Below are positions 59,179 through 64,000 of a stretch of DNA of 64,000 bases, one piece after another; positions within the stretch are counted from its first letter, which is position 1; the number at the start of each line of letters is the position of its first letter. The notes beneath the pieces were generated by a model. That model saw only the letters and a list, made by a program, of their open reading frames with translations, made no database searches and was not told where the DNA came from. Location: contig NZ_AUHI01000008.1 of the NCBI RefSeq assembly GCF_000423105.1, positions 88,667 through 152,666 on the forward strand, written 5' to 3'. A program made the translations under genes and the position numbers. The DNA comes from Halalkalibacillus halophilus DSM 18494. GTDB taxonomy: Bacteria; Bacillota; Bacilli; Bacillales; Alkalibacillaceae.

Positions 59179-60186
59179 TTAAAGCATGAATCCTGGATTT
59201 GCATTTAATGATAAATCCGCAAAATCTTCTTGATGGTATTGAATCGATGCAGCTGCTCCAATCATCGCCGCATTATCAGTACATAAATAGAGTGGTGGAA
59301 TCATTACTTGAATCGAAGAATCCTTAAACTTTTCTTCCATTCGCTCTCTTAACTCTTTGTTTGCGGAAACGCCTCCAGCAACAATTAGCTGCTTCACTTC
59401 ATACGCAGTTGCCGCTTGGTACGTTTTTTCCACAAGAACTTCCATCACACTAGATTGAAAGGATGCAGCGATATTCTCTTGATCAATCGTTTGATCCTTT
59501 TGTCTAAGCTTGTGCAGTTGGTTAATCACCGCAGTTTTCAACCCACTAAAACTAAAATCATACGAATCTTGTAACCAGGCACGAGGGAAATTGTATGTAT
59601 CCTCCCCTTGTTGTGCTAAACGATCGATCTGAGGTCCTCCTGGATAAGGAAGCTTCAGTGCTTTTGCTACTTTATCATAAGCTTCTCCTGCTGCATCATC
59701 CCGGGTTTCACCAATAATGTCATAAGAGCCATGCTCATCCATCACAATTAACTCCGAATGACCCCCAGAAACAACTAGCGATAGTAACGGAAAATCAAAT
59801 TCAGCTTGAAAACGATTCGCATAAATATGCCCTGCAATATGATGGACAGCAATCAATGGCTTCTGATGTGCAAATGCGATAGCTTTAGCTGCATTTACCC
59901 CAACTAATAACGCCCCTACTAGACCAGGGCCCTTCGTCACAGCTACTGCATCAATTTGTTCCATCGTTACTTTTGCTTCCTCTAAAGCCTGTTCCATGAC
60001 AAGCGTAATTTGTTCCATATGATGCCTAGAAGCAACTTCTGGGACGACCCCTCCAAATTTTTGGTGAATCTCCATTTGAGTAGCAACGACATTTGATAGG
60101 ATTTTATTCCCGCCTTGAATAACAGCAACAGCCGTTTCGTCACAACTTGTTTCTATAGCTAAGATTATTTCGTTTGTTTTCTTCAT
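59179..60186 (-). CDS. tsaD: tRNA threonylcarbamoyladenosine synthesis protein TsaD
   Basis: A 335-residue ASKHA-fold protein. ILAIETSCDETAVAVI opens it, HHMEQI holds the two metal-binding His (with HHIAGHIYANR later), and LLSLVVSGGHSELIVM and FSFSGLKTAVINQL are typical. With TsaB and TsaE it transfers the threonylcarbamoyl group to A37 of tRNAs that read ANN codons. Its ATG overlaps the rimI stop (ATGA), giving coupling. The order thiL-tsaE-tsaB-rimI-tsaD matches the Bacillus ydiA-ydiE block. Confidence 0.97.
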   Translation of the reverse strand: MKKTNEIILAIETSCDETAVAVIQGGNKILSNVVATQMEIHQKFGGVVPEVASRHHMEQITLVMEQALEEAKVTMEQIDAVAVTKGPGLVGALLVGVNAAKAIAFAHQKPLIAVHHIAGHIYANRFQAEFDFPLLSLVVSGGHSELIVMDEHGSYDIIGETRDDAAGEAYDKVAKALKLPYPGGPQIDRLAQQGEDTYNFPRAWLQDSYDFSFSGLKTAVINQLHKLRQKDQTIDQENIAASFQSSVMEVLVEKTYQAATAYEVKQLIVAGGVSANKELRERMEEKFKDSSIQVMIPPLYLCTDNAAMIGAAASIQYHQEDFADLSLNANPGFML

Positions 60187-60626
60187 AATTTCACCCACAT
60201 TACTAACGCATCTTCAAAATCTTGATAGTACCTTTCTCTTTTTCCGACCACTTCTAAGCCGAATTTTTTATATAATTCTTGTGCAACAATATTCGATTCT
60301 CTCACTTCCAACGTTAACGTTTCTGCCTCTTTTAATTTCACTAAAGCAAGTGCGGCTTCAAATAATCGGTCCCCGTAATGATTCCCACGCTCCTCGGGAT
60401 GCACAGCTATATTTGTAATTTGAGCAGCATCATAAACAATCCAAATCCCGCAGTAACCTATAATCTCCCCAGCTTTCACTGCTACTAAATAATACGAGTA
60501 GAAATTTTCAGTTAAATCAAATATAAAATTTTCTTTCTTCCACGGAGATTGGAATGACGCATGCTCCACTTGCATCACAGCATCCAAATCGGAAGTTACC
60601 ATATTCCTAATTGTTATATCATCCAT
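60183..60626 (-). CDS. rimI: Ribosomal protein S18-type alanine N-acetyltransferase RimI
   Basis: A 147-residue GNAT protein. SDLDAVMQVEHASFQSPWKK is the RimI opening, ITNIAVHPEERGNHYGDRLF the acetyl-CoA-binding loop and LEVRESNIVAQELYKKFGLE the closing helix. RimI acetylates the N-terminus of S18 or other proteins such as EF-Tu in some species. The ATG at 60626 follows AAGGAAGAG and lies 2 bases after the tsaB stop; ten extra upstream codons in the frame overlap tsaB and are not needed. Confidence 0.92.
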   Translation of the reverse strand: MDDITIRNMVTSDLDAVMQVEHASFQSPWKKENFIFDLTENFYSYYLVAVKAGEIIGYCGIWIVYDAAQITNIAVHPEERGNHYGDRLFEAALALVKLKEAETLTLEVRESNIVAQELYKKFGLEVVGKRERYYQDFEDALVMWVKL

Positions 60627-60628
60627 TG

Positions 60629-61324
60629 TTACTCTTCCTTTTGTTGCTCTAACCATTTCGCTTCTGCTTCCACAAGGCGGTGATAGTTTGGAGCTATTAA
60701 ATGCACAGAATCAGCATCTTGATTGACCCCGATCGAGGCAAGCATTCCTGCCCTAGGGATATTTAATGTATGTTCTATATATTGATAATCTAGTTGGAAT
60801 TGGGCTGCGATCTCTTCTTTAAAAGCATCTGCATTGGGAGATATGAATGTAATTGGATGCTCTCGTTCATTTAATTTGGAGATCCAATCTTGCATCGATA
60901 AATTCTGATCTGGGATTATTTGTTCCACAGACCCTTTAGAAACTTTATATAATCCAGTAAATACATTGCCTCTTCGCGCGTCGAAAAACGGACTTACGTA
61001 CCCGTCCATATATAGGAGGGAGGCAGCAGTTAATTTTAAGCTAGAAACTTGTACAATCGGAAGATCTAACGACCAAGCAAGTGACTTCGCAGTGGTTACT
61101 CCAATTCTTAACCCTGTATAAGAACCTGGACCACCTGCTACAACAATCTTATCAATGTCTTTGATCGAGGTAGAGGCGTGCTCTAATACTTGTTCAATCG
61201 CAGGCATCAACTGAAGCGAGTGATTTCGTTTCACATTCACCGTTAGTTCTGATTCAAGAATCATATTTTCCGTAACTGCAACACTCATTGGTTGATTAGA
61301 TGTATCAATGGCTAGTACTTTCAT
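60629..61324 (-). CDS. tsaB: TsaB, partner of TsaD
   Basis: A 231-residue ASKHA-fold protein. VLAIDTSNQPMSVAV starts it, and VVAGGPGSYTGLRIGVTTAK is the diagnostic segment. YVSPFFDARRGNVFTGLY and the C-terminal IPRAGMLASIGV follow. TsaB is a non-catalytic platform that dimerises with TsaD for t6A formation. The C-terminus (EAKWLEQQKEE) is charged. The start ATG overlaps the end of tsaE by four bases. Confidence 0.95.
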   Translation of the reverse strand: MKVLAIDTSNQPMSVAVTENMILESELTVNVKRNHSLQLMPAIEQVLEHASTSIKDIDKIVVAGGPGSYTGLRIGVTTAKSLAWSLDLPIVQVSSLKLTAASLLYMDGYVSPFFDARRGNVFTGLYKVSKGSVEQIIPDQNLSMQDWISKLNEREHPITFISPNADAFKEEIAAQFQLDYQYIEHTLNIPRAGMLASIGVNQDADSVHLIAPNYHRLVEAEAKWLEQQKEE

Positions 61325-61770
61325 TCCTTTAACTCCTTACTAATTTGTTCATACCGATCCCCTTTTGGGTTGATTGTAATGCTACGTTGTTGCTCATCTA
61401 CTTTCTCAATAGAAATCATCAGTCTGTTTACAGGTAAATATGACTCGATAAATAAAGACCACTCTACTACAGTGACTCCTTCACCTTCAAAATACTCGTC
61501 AAAGCCAATATCCTCTTCACTACCTTCTAAACGGTAAACATCCATATGATACAAAGGAATTCGTCCCTCATATTCTTTAATGATTGTGTAGGTGGGGCTA
61601 TTAACTGTACGTTTGATTTCTAAACCTTCTGCGAGTCCTTTAGTAAACGTTGTTTTACCTGCACCTAAATCTCCATCCAAAGTAATAACATCGCCAGGAT
61701 GCAGCATTTCTGCAAGTTTTATAGCTATCTCTTTTGTTTCCATCTCAGATTGTGTCTTAAACATTAACAT
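61321..61770 (-). CDS. tsaE: TsaE ATPase of t6A synthesis
   Basis: A 149-residue P-loop ATPase. Walker A is LDGDLGAGKTTFTKGLA. VNSPTYTIIKEYEG, LYHMDVYRLEG and VTVVEWSLFIE are the characteristic TsaE blocks. It energises turnover of the TsaBD complex. The start ATG follows AGGTGATCGC and lies 8 bases after the thiL stop. It overlaps tsaB by ATGA-type coupling, so the whole thiL-to-tsaD run is one operon. Confidence 0.95.
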   Translation of the reverse strand: MLMFKTQSEMETKEIAIKLAEMLHPGDVITLDGDLGAGKTTFTKGLAEGLEIKRTVNSPTYTIIKEYEGRIPLYHMDVYRLEGSEEDIGFDEYFEGEGVTVVEWSLFIESYLPVNRLMISIEKVDEQQRSITINPKGDRYEQISKELKE

Positions 61771-61778
61771 GCGATCAC

Positions 61779-62747
61779 CTACGATTCAGAACGGTGTTGA
61801 TAGCCGTTCGATTTTAAAATCAGATCTTCCCTGCCATTATTTAACCAAACAGTAGGTTGATTCTTCTTATTAGTTACTTCCCCAATTAGAGTAATGGGAA
61901 CCTCATTTATTTCACAATTACGTTTCAAAATATTCCATTCTTCCTTCGAACAAGTGCCGACAAGTTCAAAGTCCTCACCAGCAGAAAGTGTAAAATAATC
62001 TAACCCCTCTTTGGATAAATGTTTCATATTAGGGTGTACCGGTAATATCTCACGCTTAATGTGCATGTTCACATCTGAGGCAACAGCAATCTCATTTAAT
62101 TCCGAGGAGATTCCATCACTAATATCGTTTAAACATAATCTAGTTAAGTCCTTTTGTGCTTCTATAAATCCCTGTCTTGGCGTTGGGCGTTTATGTCTAT
62201 TTATAAAATAAGTCTCGTCTTGTTTATTTTCTTGAAGCAATGAAAGCCCATAGCCTGCTTCACCAAGATTACCAGTAACAAAGATCAGATCACCCACTTT
62301 TGCATCCGACCGAAGACGTTTCTTATTCGCGAAAACGGATCCAAACGCAGTTATAGAAAACATTAATTGTTCTCCAGATACTGTATCGCCACCAATCAAA
62401 TCCATCCTGTAACGAGAAGCCAGCTCTTTCATCCCATCAATCGCCTCAACTAATTGATGTTGCGAAACATCATTTGGAACTACAACATTAACGACGTAAT
62501 AAGTTGGTGTACTACCCATAGCAATCAAATCACTAATATTAGCAGCTAACACACGGTAACCAATGTCTTTGAAAGTCATATAATCCGTTGTGAAATGAAC
62601 GCCATCTACCATAGAATCAGAAGTAATAACCATGTTGCCCGCCATACTTGGTTGAACAACAGCTGCATCATCTCCAATTCCTTTAATGACAGATGATTGA
62701 TAATAAAAAGATGGTTTGATAGCTTGTATAAAGTCAAATTCCTTCAT
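61779..62747 (-). CDS. thiL: Thiamine-monophosphate kinase
   Basis: A 322-residue PurM-like ATPase. GIGDDAAVVQP, VITSDSMVDGVHFTTDYMTF, VLAANISDLIAMGSTP and LIGGDTVSG carry the metal/ATP aspartates typical of ThiL. It phosphorylates thiamine monophosphate to the active diphosphate. First gene of the t6A operon, as in B. subtilis ydiA. The start is ATG at 62747 after a weak AAGAGGATT site. The gap upstream contains a 20-21 bp tandem array. Confidence 0.95.
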   Translation of the reverse strand: MKEFDFIQAIKPSFYYQSSVIKGIGDDAAVVQPSMAGNMVITSDSMVDGVHFTTDYMTFKDIGYRVLAANISDLIAMGSTPTYYVVNVVVPNDVSQHQLVEAIDGMKELASRYRMDLIGGDTVSGEQLMFSITAFGSVFANKKRLRSDAKVGDLIFVTGNLGEAGYGLSLLQENKQDETYFINRHKRPTPRQGFIEAQKDLTRLCLNDISDGISSELNEIAVASDVNMHIKREILPVHPNMKHLSKEGLDYFTLSAGEDFELVGTCSKEEWNILKRNCEINEVPITLIGEVTNKKNQPTVWLNNGREDLILKSNGYQHRSES

Positions 62748-62888
62748 TTATAATCCTCTTTTGTTTTTATAAGTTAAATTCATGATAGCAAATTCTACAT
62801 GAAGAAGGAAATAACTTCATTTCAGTAACCATACTTTCTTCTTCATTCAATAAAAAAAATCAATACAAGAAAAGTAGGAAGTAGGTCG

Positions 62889-63050
62889 ATATCCAGAAAA
62901 GTCATTTCATATCCAGAATTCTTCTCCTTTATCCACGAGAATTTTTTTATATCCAGAATTGTTGCGAGGATATCCAGAATTCTTATGAATATATCCATAA
63001 AAAGTAGACTTCATCCATAAAAGTAACTTTATATCCAGATGTATATTGCG
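62889..63050. repeat. Degenerate tandem array, 20-21-bp period
   Basis: Eight units sharing core ATATCCAGAAT begin at 62889, 62909, 62929, 62949, 62970, 62991, 63011 and 63031 (steps 20, 20, 20, 21, 21, 20, 20). Units 3, 6 and 7 vary (TTATCCACG, ATATCCATA, TCATCCATA). The array occupies the gap between the tRNA-Asp gene and thiL and has no ORF. Confidence 0.88.
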
Positions 63051-63131
63051 ACCAATAGTAACTTATATAAATAAATACCATAGAACAGAATTCTATGGCC
63101 GAAGTTTTATATACTTTCTTATCCATTAAAA

Positions 63132-63156
63132 AAACCTGTGGAATATCCACAGGTTT
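63132..63156 (-). terminator. Terminator of the rRNA-tRNA operon
   Basis: An 11-bp perfect stem AAACCTGTGGA / TCCACAGGTTT with a 3-base loop, followed on the minus strand by a run of T, about 15 bases after tRNA-Asp. Confidence 0.9.
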
Positions 63157-63172
63157 GGTCTGAAATTTTAAA

Positions 63173-63249
63173 TGGCGGTCCGGACGGGACTCGAACCCGC
63201 GACCTCCTGCGTGACAGGCAGGCATTCTAACCAACTGAACTACCGGACC
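63173..63249 (-). tRNA. tRNA-Asp (anticodon GTC)
   Basis: A 77-base cloverleaf reading leftward. It begins GGTCCGGTAG, has anticodon loop CCTGTCACG with GTC, TTCGAGTCC in the T arm and an encoded CCA end. It is the last gene of the rRNA operon. Confidence 0.97.
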
Positions 63250-63309
63250 AATTATGTATCAAAGTTGTAGCTTGGTTATATATAACTTACTTGATTATTC
63301 TAAGTAGTT

Positions 63310-63392
63310 TTGTGATAAATATTGGTTGCACTAAAGCACTCCTGATATCACTTCTCATAGAAGCATATTCGACGTAGTGTTGTGATAAATAT

Positions 63393-63399
<7 letters not shown>
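63310..63399. repeat. Direct repeat including the tRNA-fMet 3-prime end
   Basis: TTGTGATAAATATTGGTTGC occurs at 63310-63329 and 63380-63399, offset 70 bases. The second copy contains the last 7 bases of tRNA-fMet (GCAACCA); the first lies in the spacer toward tRNA-Asp. Confidence 0.85.
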
Positions 63400-63469
<70 letters not shown>

Positions 63470-63514
63470 ATATTAACTGAATACTACTATTTTCTTCAGT
63501 TTAAATTTGTAACA

Positions 63515-63631
63515 GCCCGGCAGCGTCCTACTCTCACAGGGGAAGAACCCCAACTACCATCGGCGCTAGAGAGCTTAACTGCTGTGTTCGGCATGGGAAC
63601 AGGTGTGGCCTCTCTGCCATTGCTACCGGAT
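63515..63631 (-). rRNA. rrf: 5S ribosomal RNA
   Basis: About 117 bases. It contains the conserved CCCATGCCGAACACAG and CCTGTGAGAGTAGGACG segments. The ends pair as TCCGGTAGC with GCTGCCGGG. It lies between the 23S gene and tRNA-fMet. Exact ends are estimated from the terminal stem. Confidence 0.95.
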
Positions 63632-63716
63632 CGTGTTACTTTTTTAGAAGGATGTACCTTCAAAACTAGATAAGAGTTTGTAACCAAGCATTAAAATGTT
63701 TCACGTTCGATCGAAG

Positions 63717-64000
<284 letters not shown>

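Overview
The window reads as chromosome from a low-GC, spore-forming Gram-positive bacterium of the Bacillaceae. The evidence is strong Shine-Dalgarno sites, frequent TTG/GTG starts, SigA-type promoters, a CIRCE element before groESL, and the block rrn-thiL-tsaE-tsaB-rimI-tsaD // ydiF // rex ... ydiK-ydiL // groES-groEL, which matches the Bacillus subtilis ydiA-groEL neighbourhood. A choline-dehydrogenase-like GMC oxidoreductase and a Na+/amino-acid symporter fit, but do not prove, a salt-tolerant member. The genus cannot be fixed from sequence reading alone.

Layout. 1-8.5 kb: a leftward phenylacetate catabolic operon (paaABCD, an EthD-like gene, paaF, paaG, an aldehyde dehydrogenase, paaH, a thiolase cut by the edge) with a divergent paaX-type regulator. 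8.5-12.2 kb: a DUF3307 membrane protein paired with a SatD-family protein, a gamma-carbonic-anhydrase-like protein and a ferredoxin-NADP reductase. 12.2-15.8 kb: an AT-rich accessory patch with a Fic remnant, a nuclease-helicase and a SIR2-like protein, probably a phage-defence locus. 15.8-22 kb: rlmCD, a CDF transporter, an ABC-F ribosome-protection-type gene behind an elaborate transcription attenuator, and an MFS exporter with its ArsR-like repressor. 22-37.8 kb: mostly small accessory genes, namely lipoproteins, acetyltransferases, the GMC oxidoreductase, a GOLPH3-like protein, an Ltp-repeat membrane protein, a C1q-like probable spore-surface protein and a three-gene ABC-2 exporter. 37.9-48.2 kb: a second accessory region with a PLD-nuclease/helicase/DUF3427 protein plus Nudix partner, a partly decayed segmental duplication (HIBADH-type dehydrogenase and OsmC) that flanks a PD-(D/E)XK nuclease, and a 45-residue secreted peptide. 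48.3-64 kb: conserved core (groESL, ydiLK, alsT, rex, ydiF, tsaD/rimI/tsaB/tsaE, thiL) ending in leftward rRNA genes with tRNA-fMet and tRNA-Asp.

How parts work together. The paa genes form one pathway under a divergent PaaX-type repressor with a palindrome inside its own promoter. ABC-F expression appears to depend on ribosome behaviour at a tiny leader ORF that sets a cascade of four mutually exclusive RNA arms. TsaB, TsaE and TsaD make the tRNA t6A modification, and RimI sits with them.

Most unusual signals: three gene-free stretches (about 8.56, 22.12 and 62.89 kb) carry degenerate tandem arrays of unrelated sequence but nearly the same 20-21 bp period, close to two DNA helical turns. 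The SatD protein carries motifs resembling class III nucleotide cyclases plus a C-terminal HTH, and its upstream region has three boxes spaced exactly 29 bp apart. All functional assignments are by motif reading; no database search was run.
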